The position numbers and the translations under genes were made by a program. From Planctomycetaceae bacterium (lineage in GTDB: Bacteria > Planctomycetota > Phycisphaerae > SM23-33), in NCBI GenBank assembly GCA_021371965.1, contig JAJFVE010000016.1, positions 1-58,442 of the forward strand: 58,442 nucleotides of DNA. Reading direction: 5' to 3'. Numbering within the stretch: position 1 is the first letter of the stretch; each line of letters starts with the position of its first letter. The notes beneath the pieces are model-generated. The model had not been told where the DNA came from and made no database searches. It saw nothing but the letters and a program-made list of their open reading frames with translations. Shown here one piece after another: positions 27,355 to 36,387 of the stretch.

Positions 27355-27647
27355 GAACGCTCCTTGAGGCCGCCGATGAGGCGGACGGCTCCAATGGCTG
27401 ATGCAATGCCCGCCAGCAACCCGGCCAGGCAGCCGATCAGCTGCCCGACATGCCCGGACCCGCCGATGACCGCGCCGGCCGTCGCCATCGCCAGCGGCAG
27501 CAGAAAGATGGCTGCGGCGCAGGCCGTCATCCGCCGCGCCGACAGAGGCGAAGCCTCCGCTGCGGCGTCGGCAAACTGGCAGGCCCGACCGCACGCCTTG
27601 CATCCCCCGCCCGGCGTGCTCGCGCGATCCTGAGGTTGGTGTGTCAC
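27351..27647 (-). CDS. Small RseC/MucC-like membrane protein at the head of the rnf operon
   Basis: 98 residues with a GTG start at 27647, chosen because GAGG lies ten bases upstream. The N-terminal part has three close cysteines in GGGCKACGRACQ, and two hydrophobic helices follow (about 38-55 and 66-85). This matches the compact plan of RseC/MucC proteins (SoxR-reducing system), which often accompany rnf genes and may place or protect redox centres. The stop overlaps the rnfC ATG (four bases), so it is translated together with rnfC. Assignment rests on context and cysteine-plus-two-helix layout. Confidence 0.65.
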   Translation of the reverse strand: MTHQPQDRASTPGGGCKACGRACQFADAAAEASPLSARRMTACAAAIFLLPLAMATAGAVIGGSGHVGQLIGCLAGLLAGIASAIGAVRLIGGLKERS

Positions 27648-28123
27648 GCTTTTCGCCTCGAAACCAAAATAAAAACTGTACCGATCCCGCCTGTGAAAAG
27701 CAAATGGCAAATATGCGCCCCGCGATGCCCCAATCGGAACAGCCGGCCGCACAAAGCCATTCTGCGTCCACGCCGCCTTGACAGGCGGCTTCTATCGCGA
27801 CCCGACAAAGCAAACTCAATGTCGCGCCTTTATCAGGAAAGGACGCCTGAGAATTGAGCCCGCGGCTCTGGAGCAAGTGGTGCCCCTGCTGGCAGAGTTT
27901 CTCATACCTCCGACGAAGGCTCTTGCAGAGGCAGAGGCCCTCAATAAGAAGTGGCCCGCGCAGGGACCTTGGCAATGATTCTGCCTATTTCACAGACGAC
28001 GGAGTTATCCCAAACCCATCGGGTCCAACAACGTCCCAGTTCTGTACCTTCTTCCTCCATGCGTAGTGATCGCAGACTGCCGCGATACCAGGTCTCGGAT
28101 GTTCCATCTGGTCCGCAGGACGC
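27648..28123. other. Intergenic region with possible gene remnants; rnf promoter expected here
   Basis: No convincing intact gene. A minus-strand frame at 27985-28107 could encode 40 residues containing VQNWDVVGPDGFGITP, which reads like a real protein end. A plus-strand frame ending at 27978 contains RIEPAALEQVVPLLAEF, also protein-like. Neither has a clear ribosome binding site, and they look like decayed fragments. The stretch 27655-27725 is AT-rich compared with its surroundings and is the likely promoter area of the rnf operon; no boxes could be assigned. Confidence 0.4.
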
Positions 28124-29698
28124 TCATTTTTCCGCGCCCCTTCTCCTATTGAACCACGTCAGTGTGAAGTCTTTGCGGTTGAACTGGGCTTCGATGCCTT
28201 CGCTTAGGTTGTTGGCCACGAGCTTCTGCTTTTCCAGCGGGGTGTTGATGCCCTGCTTGTTGGCGTAGAGCACGTTGCCGGTGATCGTGTGATTCATGTC
28301 GGGGATGGGTTTGTCGCCGAGTTTGCGGCCGGTGACGGCGCCGCGGAACCACATGGCCGGCCCCTTGGTGCGGCCGACGAAATTGCCGGTGAAGATCTGG
28401 CTGCCGCAGTCATGCTCGTAGAGGCCGGCGCCTTTGGTATTCCAGACCACGTTGCGGTCGACCATGTTGGTCTTGTCCGAGATCTCGACGAAGATGCCGC
28501 CGAACATCGTGCTCGTGTCGACGACGACGTTCTCGGTGATGCGCGAGTTGGCGTTGTTGGCGTCGATCCATATGCCGCTGCCGTGCAGCGTGCGCAGCAC
28601 GCGGTTGCGGCGGATGAGCGTGTCGGTTGTGAAGTGCGTTTTGATCGACGCCGTCTCGAAATACACCTCGACATCATGGAAGGCGTTGCCCTTGAAGAAG
28701 TTGTCTTCGATCAGGCAGTTGTACGTGCCCAGCCCCTGCACACCGCAGACGCCGCAGTCGGTGATGATGTTGCCGCGCACGATGTGCCAGGCGGGCTTGA
28801 TTGCCGGCTGGGGCAGCGTCGGGTGCTGGTTGCCGATATCCAGGGCGATCCCGTTGCACTGGCGGATGATGTTGCCCTCGACGAGCCAGTGGTGCCCGCG
28901 CGTCGGCGAAACGGCCCCGTACTGCGGCATCGGGAAGCAGTTGCCCACCTGCTCGATCGTGAACCCGCACACCTGCACGAACCCCAGCCCCATCTCGCGC
29001 GGCGCGAGGATCTGCGACTGCGTCGTGATCTCCATCGTGGCCGCATCCGGGCTGCGCCCGCCGAAGGGCCGCACGTACAAACTCCGGCCGCCTTCGCCTA
29101 CCCAGTATGTGCCGGCGGCCTTGGCGAGTTCCGTTCGCTTGGCAACCTGCACCAGGCGCTTGCCGTTCTGGAACACCAGCCCGCACGGCAGGCTGTACGG
29201 CAGCGTGCCGCGATAGCCCTCGGCCCAAGGCATAATGTCGAACTGCTTGCCGGAGATGTTCGGCGTGGTGAACGGGTTGTCGTCCGGAGCGAACCAATCG
29301 GCCGGCAATTTGGTGACCCACACGCCGCCGGTGCGCCCAGCTTTCTTCCACGTGCCCTTGACCACGCGCGAGCCCTTGAGCACCACAGCCGCGCCGGGTG
29401 CGGCCTGATAACCGATCATCTTGTCGGCGCTCGACCCGCCGCGGGCCGGCACGATGCGCTCGCGGTACACGCCTCGGGCCACCAGCACGCGCTGGCCGGG
29501 TTCGAGCAGTTCGGCCGCCCGCGCGACTGTGCGCAGCGGCTGGGCTTCGGTGCCGGCGTTGTCGTCGCTGGCGCTGGCCGAGCGGCCGTCCACGTAGAGC
29601 GTCTTTGAGAACTTCAGCACCGGCTGCCAGGTCAGGAAAGGCTTGCCGTTGGGCAGCAGCACCGAAGGGGACAGCGTTTTGGTTTTGGTCTTGGCCAC
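28124..29698 (-). CDS. Right-handed parallel beta-helix protein (DUF1565-type start)
   Basis: 524 residues. The N-terminal segment LYVDGRSASASDDNAGTEAQPLRTVARAAELLEPG is the entry typical of DUF1565 beta-helix proteins. Coils with Asn-rich turns follow (WLVEGNIIRQCNGIALD, IVRGNIITDCGVCGVQG, LIRRNRVLRTLHGSG, ITENVVVDTSTMFGG). Such proteins are often polysaccharide lyases or hydrolases. No signal peptide is seen; the N terminus MAKTKTKTLSP is basic and polar, unusual for this mostly secreted fold, so it may be cytoplasmic or exported another way. The catalytic site cannot be assigned. Confidence 0.82.
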   Translation of the reverse strand: MAKTKTKTLSPSVLLPNGKPFLTWQPVLKFSKTLYVDGRSASASDDNAGTEAQPLRTVARAAELLEPGQRVLVARGVYRERIVPARGGSSADKMIGYQAAPGAAVVLKGSRVVKGTWKKAGRTGGVWVTKLPADWFAPDDNPFTTPNISGKQFDIMPWAEGYRGTLPYSLPCGLVFQNGKRLVQVAKRTELAKAAGTYWVGEGGRSLYVRPFGGRSPDAATMEITTQSQILAPREMGLGFVQVCGFTIEQVGNCFPMPQYGAVSPTRGHHWLVEGNIIRQCNGIALDIGNQHPTLPQPAIKPAWHIVRGNIITDCGVCGVQGLGTYNCLIEDNFFKGNAFHDVEVYFETASIKTHFTTDTLIRRNRVLRTLHGSGIWIDANNANSRITENVVVDTSTMFGGIFVEISDKTNMVDRNVVWNTKGAGLYEHDCGSQIFTGNFVGRTKGPAMWFRGAVTGRKLGDKPIPDMNHTITGNVLYANKQGINTPLEKQKLVANNLSEGIEAQFNRKDFTLTWFNRRRGAEK

Positions 29699-29720
29699 GG
29701 GTTATTCCTTATGATGTCTT

Positions 29721-29794
29721 GTCAGTGGTCGAGCTTGCTCGATGGGTTGTTGATTCAGGAGAGAAACCGCGTCGAGCAAGCTCGACCGCTAACA
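29721..29794. repeat. Palindrome of the GTTAGCGG family, copy 2
   Basis: Arms GTCGAGCTTGCTCGATGGGTT and AACCGCGTCGAGCAAGCTCG (with AC CGCTAAC) pair over about 30 bases. It ends four bases past the moxR stop codon. The first copy is at 15119-15190. Confidence 0.85.
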
Positions 29795-29797
29795 AAT

Positions 29798-30868
<1,071 letters not shown>

Positions 30869-30940
30869 AAGCGCCTCGGGCGTGCGTTTCTTCTAATGCG
30901 ACCGCCGTAGCGGTACAATACCGTGCCTGCCGCCTGAAAG

Positions 30941-33184
30941 ATGATACTCGTGAAACAACCGCTGAACAAGTGCGTGATGGTGCTGCTGGCGACGCTGCTG
31001 GCTGCGCCTGCGGCGCCGGCTGCGGCCGCCGTCTCCAGCGACGACGTCCGCCAGGCCGTGGCGGCGGGGGTGGCCGAACTCAAGCAGACGCTGGCGGGCG
31101 GCAACCCACGGCGCGCCCGGGGCGGGCGGCGGGGCGGCGGCGTCGACGGCGGGATCGTCGCCCTGTGCACCCTGGCCGTACTCAACGCCGGCGTGCCGGC
31201 CAATGATCCCGTCGTCGCCGACGCGCTGGACGATCTGGCCGCCAGCCCCAATGACCGCACCTATGTCGTCTCGCTCAAGGCCCAGTGCTTCGCCGCGTCG
31301 GGGCTGGAGAAGTACAAGCCCGCGCTGCGGGCGGCCGCCCAGTGGCTCATCGCCGCCCAGCTTAACACGGGCATGTGGTCGTACACCCACCAGGGGCGCG
31401 GCGACAACTCCAACACCCAATTCGCCTTGCTGGGGCTTCACGAGGCCGCCAAGGCGGGCGTCGCCGTGCCGCAAGGGGTGTGGCAGAAAGCCACCCGCCA
31501 CTGGACGGTTGCTCAGTCCAACGACGGCGGGTGGGGCTACCAGGCGCGCGAGGGCGGGTACGGGTCGATGACGGCCGCGGGACTGGCCAGCATGTTCATC
31601 TGCGGGCAGCGGCTCAACGTCGGCGGGCCGAAAGTCTTCGTCAACGGCGCGTACCCCGACTGCGGGCGCTACCAGCAGAACCAGGCCATCGCGGCCGGGC
31701 TGCGGTGGATGCAGCAGAATTTTTCTGTGGCGGGCAATCCCAAGCGCGGCGATGGATGGCATCTGTACTATATGTACGGCATGGAGCGCGTCGGCATGAT
31801 CTCGGGCCTGCGCAATCTCGGCACGCACGACTGGTATCGCGAGGGCGCGGCCTGGCTGGTCGCGCATCAGAACAAGGGCAACTGGGGCCAGACGTACGAT
31901 ACGGCCTTCGCCGTGCTGTTCCTGGCCAAGGGCAACCGCCCGGTGCTGTTCCAGAAGCTCAAGTGGGACGGACAGTGGAACCGCAATATCCACGACCTGG
32001 AGAACCTCACCGGCTTCATCGGCGACAAGCTCGGCAAGGCCGTCACGTGGCAGACGGCGTCGCTGGACATGTCGCTCAAGGAGCTGCTGGTCAGCCCCAT
32101 CACGGTGATCACCGGCCACGAGTTTCCCAAGTTCACTGATGCGCAGAAGAAGCTGCTGCGCCAATATGTCGAAAACGGCGGAACGCTGCTGTTCGAGGCC
32201 TGCTGTGGCTCGAAGGCCTTCGACGCGGGCTTTCGCGAGTTTTCCCACGAGGTGTTCCCGGAGTATCCGCTCAAGCCGCTGGAGGCCTCGCATCCGGTCT
32301 TTCGCAGCTACTACGAGCTCAAAGACAAGGACATGTACTCCCTGGAGGGCATCGACGTCGGCTGCCGCACCGGCGTGTTCTATTCGCCCAACGCGCTGAG
32401 CTGCCTGTGGGAGATGCAGAGCATCCCCGAGTACAGCCCGCGCGCGTTCCACCTGGGGACCAACATCGCCGCGTATGCCACCGGCCGAGAGGCGCTGGCC
32501 GACAAGCTTGACGAAGTCGAACTCGCCGCCGCGGCCAGGAAAGATAAGGCCTTTGAGATCCCGCGCGGGGCGGTGCGAATCGCGCGGCTTCAACACAACG
32601 GCGAGTACAATGCCGACGCCAATGCCATCGTGCACCTGACGGCCGCCCTGCGCGACCAGGCCAAGGTCGACGTGGTGTCGCAGGCGCGCCACCTCAAGGC
32701 CGACGATCCCAAGCTTTTTGAATACCCCGTAATCTTCATGACCGGGCACTATTCCTTTGAACTGCCCGATCGGGAAATCGAGAACCTCCGCCTCTACCTG
32801 ACGCGCGGGGGCATCCTGATCGCCGACGCCTGCTGCGGCCAGCCGGCGTTCGACGAGAGCTTCCGCAAGCTCGCGGCCAAGCTCTTCCCGCAGTCCAAGC
32901 TCGAGGCCATTGCGGCGGATCATCCCGTCGTCGACGGGCGCATCGGGGCGAAGCTGGGCGAGTTGAAATATCGCAAGCTGTTAGCCGACGAACTCAAGAC
33001 CCGCGGCACGATGCTGCCGCCGCTTGAAATTCTGCGCGTCGACGGCAAGCCGGCCATCATCTACAGCAAGTACGACTGGTCGTGCGCCCTCGAAGGCGAC
33101 AAACCCTACAGTTGCCGCGGCTACGACGACGAAAGCGGCAAGAAGCTGGCGATGAACATTTTTCTCTACGCCATCAGCTATTGA
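30941..33184 (+). CDS. Exported prenyltransferase-repeat plus tandem DUF4159 protein
   Basis: 747 residues. A Sec signal peptide (about 1-30) precedes an alpha/alpha-toroid region (about 40-350) with prenyltransferase/squalene-cyclase-type repeats, such as QSNDGGWGYQAREGGYGSM and VAHQNKGNWGQTYDTAFAV. Two DUF4159-like domains follow (about 350-510 and 540-747), each with a G-x-L-x-EACCG or ADACCG turn (GGTLLFEACCG, GGILIADACCG) and a long Rossmann-like pattern. These proteins are common next to MoxR in planctomycetes; their molecular role is not established. The repeat of DUF4159 within one chain indicates internal duplication. The start ATG at 30941 is one choice; a GTG nine bases later is possible. 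Confidence 0.85.
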   Translation: MILVKQPLNKCVMVLLATLLAAPAAPAAAAVSSDDVRQAVAAGVAELKQTLAGGNPRRARGGRRGGGVDGGIVALCTLAVLNAGVPANDPVVADALDDLAASPNDRTYVVSLKAQCFAASGLEKYKPALRAAAQWLIAAQLNTGMWSYTHQGRGDNSNTQFALLGLHEAAKAGVAVPQGVWQKATRHWTVAQSNDGGWGYQAREGGYGSMTAAGLASMFICGQRLNVGGPKVFVNGAYPDCGRYQQNQAIAAGLRWMQQNFSVAGNPKRGDGWHLYYMYGMERVGMISGLRNLGTHDWYREGAAWLVAHQNKGNWGQTYDTAFAVLFLAKGNRPVLFQKLKWDGQWNRNIHDLENLTGFIGDKLGKAVTWQTASLDMSLKELLVSPITVITGHEFPKFTDAQKKLLRQYVENGGTLLFEACCGSKAFDAGFREFSHEVFPEYPLKPLEASHPVFRSYYELKDKDMYSLEGIDVGCRTGVFYSPNALSCLWEMQSIPEYSPRAFHLGTNIAAYATGREALADKLDEVELAAAARKDKAFEIPRGAVRIARLQHNGEYNADANAIVHLTAALRDQAKVDVVSQARHLKADDPKLFEYPVIFMTGHYSFELPDREIENLRLYLTRGGILIADACCGQPAFDESFRKLAAKLFPQSKLEAIAADHPVVDGRIGAKLGELKYRKLLADELKTRGTMLPPLEILRVDGKPAIIYSKYDWSCALEGDKPYSCRGYDDESGKKLAMNIFLYAISY

Positions 33185-33212
33185 AGCAGTTCAAGGCCCC
33201 GGGGAAGAAGAC

Positions 33213-33300
33213 TTGCCACAAAGGTCACAAAGACCACAGAGAATGAAACAGAAACATATTCTTTGTTTCTCCTTGTGTTCTTTGTGATCTCTGCGGCAAA
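33213..33300. repeat. Intergenic palindrome, TTGCCACA family, copy 2
   Basis: Left arm TTGCCACAAAGGTCACAAAG, right arm TTCTTTGTGATCTCTGCGGC followed by AA. It fills the gap between two convergent genes, 29 bases past the DUF4159 stop and 7 bases from the ilvE stop. Confidence 0.9.
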
Positions 33301-33306
33301 ACGCTT

Positions 33307-34161
33307 CTAATGCGATTTGATCATCGCGTGGAAGGCTTCGTGCAGCTTGAGGGTCAGCGCGCCGACGTTGCCGGCGCCGATCAGGTGCGCGTCGATCTTT
33401 GTCACGGGGATGATCTCGGCGGCCGAGCCGGTCAGGAAGCATTCGTCGGCCGCATAGAGCCTCGCCGGCAGGATGGATTCCTTCGCCACGGGGATGCCCA
33501 TGCTCTGCGCCATCTCGATAACCACGCCGCGCGTGATGCCGCACAGGATGCCCGCCTCATCGGGCGGAGTGATGAGACGGCCCTTCTCGATGATGAAAAT
33601 GTTGTCGCCGGTGCACTCGGACACTTCGCCGTGCTCGTTGAGCATGATGGCCTCGGCCGTGCCGGCGTCAATGGCTTCGATCTTGGCCAGGATGTTGTTG
33701 AGGTAGTTGAGCGTCTTGGCGCGCGGGGGCACCATGCGCGGGCTGGTGCGCACGGTCTTGGCGATGATGACTTCCATTCCGTCGCGATACATCTCCGGCG
33801 GGTACAGCGCGATCGTGTCGGCGATGATGATCGTGTTAGGCTGGCTGCACTTGAAGGGGCTCAAGCCCAGGTTGCCCGGCCCGCGCGTCACCACCAGGCG
33901 GATGTACGCGTCCGTGCGGCCGTTGGCGTGCAACGTGGCGTACATGCCGTCGACGAGCTCCTGCCGCGTGTACGGGATCGCCAGGCGGATGAACTTGCCT
34001 GAGGCGAACAGGCGGTCGATGTGCGCGTCGCACTGGAAGATCTTGCCGCCATAGACGCGGATGCCTTCAAACACGCCGTCGCCGTAGAGCAGACCGTGAT
34101 CGAAGACGCTGACCGTAGCCTGCGACTCGTCCACCAACGTTCCGTTAAGCCAGACCTTCAT
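33307..34161 (-). CDS. ilvE: Branched-chain amino acid aminotransferase (class IV)
   Basis: 284 residues. Fold-type IV PLP signatures are present: FDHGLLYGDGVFEGIRVY near the N terminus, the PLP lysine in AKTLNYLNNILAK, GEVSECTGDNIFII, and the phosphate-contact FLTGSAAEIIPV. The enzyme reversibly transfers amino groups between glutamate and the 2-oxoacids of Leu, Ile and Val. The ATG at 34161 has GGAG nine bases upstream; a further upstream ATG overlaps this site and is less likely. Confusion with D-amino acid aminotransferase is possible but IlvE-type motifs dominate. It is monocistronic between divergent and convergent neighbours. Confidence 0.93.
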   Translation of the reverse strand: MKVWLNGTLVDESQATVSVFDHGLLYGDGVFEGIRVYGGKIFQCDAHIDRLFASGKFIRLAIPYTRQELVDGMYATLHANGRTDAYIRLVVTRGPGNLGLSPFKCSQPNTIIIADTIALYPPEMYRDGMEVIIAKTVRTSPRMVPPRAKTLNYLNNILAKIEAIDAGTAEAIMLNEHGEVSECTGDNIFIIEKGRLITPPDEAGILCGITRGVVIEMAQSMGIPVAKESILPARLYAADECFLTGSAAEIIPVTKIDAHLIGAGNVGALTLKLHEAFHAMIKSH

Positions 34162-34255
34162 CGCCGTCTCCAAAATATTACCGCGGATATCATACCGCCA
34201 CAGCCGCGGAATTCACGTGTTTCTTGCATCGCCCGCAGGAGGCAGGTCTCGATGG

Positions 34256-34353
34256 CGGGTGCCGTGGCGGGAGGGCGCTAGCCCGACAGCCACGACCGGT
34301 TGCGGAGGGGTCGTGGCTCTCCGGGCCTTCGGCCCTGCGCGCCACGGCACCCG
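34256..34353. repeat. 98-bp multibranched palindrome
   Basis: Perfect 14-bp outer arms CGGGTGCCGTGGCG (34256-34269) and CGCCACGGCACCCG (34340-34353) enclose three further hairpins: GGGCGCTAGCCC, AGCCACGACC/GGTCGTGGCT (34288-34297 with 34309-34318) and GGGCCTTCGGCCC. It would fold like a cloverleaf. It lies in the divergent gap between ilvE and the metallophosphoesterase-PHP gene. Confidence 0.88.
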
Positions 34354-34415
34354 ACTTTCTGTGTCACCCGACGTTCTTGTCATGCACTCTGCTGCGGCGT
34401 AGAATCGGCTGTTCT

Positions 34416-35924
34416 ATGAGCGACACGCTGCGATTGCTGATATTGGGCGACCTGCATTACGCCCGCAAGGACGACCCTTTCACGCGCCCGGCCGACCAGG
34501 CCGTGCGGTATCAGGGCTGCGAGATGATCGCCCGCGCCGTCGCGTGCGCCCGCGCACGCGGGGCCATCGACGCCATCCTCCTCACCGGCGACATGGCCGA
34601 CATGCCCGGGGCCATGACCTTTCAGAGCGAACCGTCTCCCGTCGCACGTGCGGCCCTGCAGGATGTGCGCGGCGCCCTCGAAGCCGCCGCGCCGGGAGTG
34701 CCTGTCATCGCCGCGCCGGGCAACCACGATGGGCCCATCGCCGACGCCGGGGCCGTCTTCGGCGCCTGGCCCAGCGTCGCCGAAATCGGCCACTGTCGCA
34801 TCGGCGCCTTCTGCGACGATCGTCCCGCGCAGCGCTTGCGCAGTAGCGAAGACCTGGCGCTGCTGGAACGCCTGGCATCGGACAAGCGGCCGCTGATTAC
34901 GCTGCAGCATTACCCGCTGCATCCGCAATCCGGCGACATCTACACGCTGCTCAACCGCGGCGACGTGATGGCCGCCTATGCCCGCGCGGGCGTCCTGCTG
35001 GCCATCAGCGGTCACGCGCACGTGGGCCTGGCTCCTCGGCAGCAGGGGGGCGTGACGTACATTACGGCCGCCGGTATGTATGATCCGCCGCACGCGTTTG
35101 CCATCGCGACCATCCGCGGGCGGGAGGTCTCAATTGAGACCGTGCCGATGCAATTGAATGCCGCCGACCCGCCCGTGATCGACATGCACGCCCACACCGA
35201 GTTTGCGTATTGCGGCAAGGACATCAGCACCGACCTGGTGATCGCCCGCTGCCGCCAGTTCGGCCTGGCGGGGGTGACCTTCGCCGAGCACGCCCCGCAG
35301 CTTTACATGCTCAAGGACGACTTCTGGCAGGGGCGGCACATCTACGAACCGCCCCTGTGGCGATCGGTGGTCCAGAATCGCATGGGCGACTACCGCCGCA
35401 TGATGGACCAGCGCCGCAGCGACTACGTCCGCGCGGGCTTTGAAGTCGAACTCGACAGCAGCGGCGACCTGACGATCTTCGACGAGGATCGGCAGTGGGC
35501 GCAGGTTCTCATCGGCGCCGTGCACTGGCTGACCGTGCCCGAGCAGGGCCGCACCGCCGCAGAGGTTGTCAGCACCTTCATGGATGACTGTCGCCATCTT
35601 TGCGAGGCCGGCATCGACGTGCTGGCCCACCCGTGGCGGTACTTCCGCCGTTCCAAGAGTCCCGAGCCCAGGGAACTCTACGGCGAACTGGCCGACATCC
35701 TGGCCGCCACAGGCACGGCCGCTGAGATCAACTACCACACCAACGACCCCGATCCGGCGTTCTTTGCCGAATGCATCGCGAGGGGTGTGAAAATCGCCCT
35801 GGCCAGCGACGGCCACTACATGTGGGAAACCGGCGCCTTCCGCAGCCACCTGGACTGCCTCCGCGCGGCCGCGGGTTCTGATACCGATCTGGCGCCGCTG
35901 CTGCTGGCAAGGAAGCGGGGATAG
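34416..35924 (+). CDS. Metallophosphoesterase-PHP domain fusion
   Basis: 502 residues from the ATG at 34416 (MSDTLRLLILGDLHY). Residues 1-245 are a calcineurin-like phosphoesterase: ILGDLHYARKDD, ILLTGDMADM, AAPGNHDG, TLQHYPLH and ISGHAHVG supply the two-metal site. Residues about 250-502 are a PHP (histidinol-phosphatase-like) domain: VIDMHAHTEFAY, FAEHAPQ, VLAHPWRYFRR and ALASDGHYM supply a three-metal site. Both halves keep their ligands, so both should be active. The pairing suggests two consecutive phosphate-ester hydrolyses or a phosphodiesterase-phosphatase. The substrate is unknown. No strong ribosome binding site is seen; the 98-bp palindrome lies 62 bases upstream. Confidence 0.88.
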   Translation: MSDTLRLLILGDLHYARKDDPFTRPADQAVRYQGCEMIARAVACARARGAIDAILLTGDMADMPGAMTFQSEPSPVARAALQDVRGALEAAAPGVPVIAAPGNHDGPIADAGAVFGAWPSVAEIGHCRIGAFCDDRPAQRLRSSEDLALLERLASDKRPLITLQHYPLHPQSGDIYTLLNRGDVMAAYARAGVLLAISGHAHVGLAPRQQGGVTYITAAGMYDPPHAFAIATIRGREVSIETVPMQLNAADPPVIDMHAHTEFAYCGKDISTDLVIARCRQFGLAGVTFAEHAPQLYMLKDDFWQGRHIYEPPLWRSVVQNRMGDYRRMMDQRRSDYVRAGFEVELDSSGDLTIFDEDRQWAQVLIGAVHWLTVPEQGRTAAEVVSTFMDDCRHLCEAGIDVLAHPWRYFRRSKSPEPRELYGELADILAATGTAAEINYHTNDPDPAFFAECIARGVKIALASDGHYMWETGAFRSHLDCLRAAAGSDTDLAPLLLARKRG

Positions 35925-35997
35925 GTGCTGACGGTCGTTTGAGTATTCGTTATAATCCGGTATCACGCGATGGGGAAAGAAAAGGAAAGGTGAACAC

Positions 35998-36378
35998 ATG
36001 TCATCCAGCGAACCGATGGCCATGCTTCTGAACTTGATTCCAAGGGTTCTCAACTGGCTGGTTTACGCGGCCATCATCGTCGGCGTCATCATTGGAATGA
36101 GGCGACGCCCACACTGGTCGTGCGTGCTGATGCTGTGCGGTATGAGCCTGGTTCTCTTGATGTCGCTGGTGTCGGCAGCAGCATTTCAGTGGTACATGCT
36201 GCAGAAACACGCGGTTGTGCGCATGTACGGTTTCGTTTCCCCTGCAATTACCTTGCTTTCCGTTCTCGGTCACGCCGCCTTTGCGGCAGGTTTCATCGTG
36301 CGAATGGCTATTTCGAGGAAACAGGGCGCATCGGCATTTCCACCTCTGCCATTGCCGGCGGTTTCGGCGGGCAACTAG
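35998..36378 (+). CDS. Small multi-spanning membrane protein, unknown
   Basis: 126 residues, not recognised. Three hydrophobic helices are visible, at about 15-35 (LVYAAIIVGVIIGM), 42-65 (LMLCGMSLVLLMSLVSAA) and 78-103 (ITLLSVLGHAAFAAGFIV), with a basic loop GMRRRPH between the first two. AAAGG lies ten bases before the ATG. It is convergent with araD, leaving nine bases between the stops, and could share a transcript with the metallophosphoesterase-PHP gene. Confidence 0.7.
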   Translation: MSSSEPMAMLLNLIPRVLNWLVYAAIIVGVIIGMRRRPHWSCVLMLCGMSLVLLMSLVSAAAFQWYMLQKHAVVRMYGFVSPAITLLSVLGHAAFAAGFIVRMAISRKQGASAFPPLPLPAVSAGN

Positions 36379-36387
36379 AGATGCGGA

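Noticed and set aside
27355..27975. N-terminal extension of rnfC
   Set aside because: The upstream open frame overlaps the RseC-like gene and does not resemble RnfC; a strong ribosome binding site precedes the ATG at 27354.
34256..34353. Cloverleaf-like fold as a possible tRNA
   Set aside because: The outer stem is 14 bp, not 7, there is no T-loop consensus or CCA-type 3' end, and no plausible anticodon arm.
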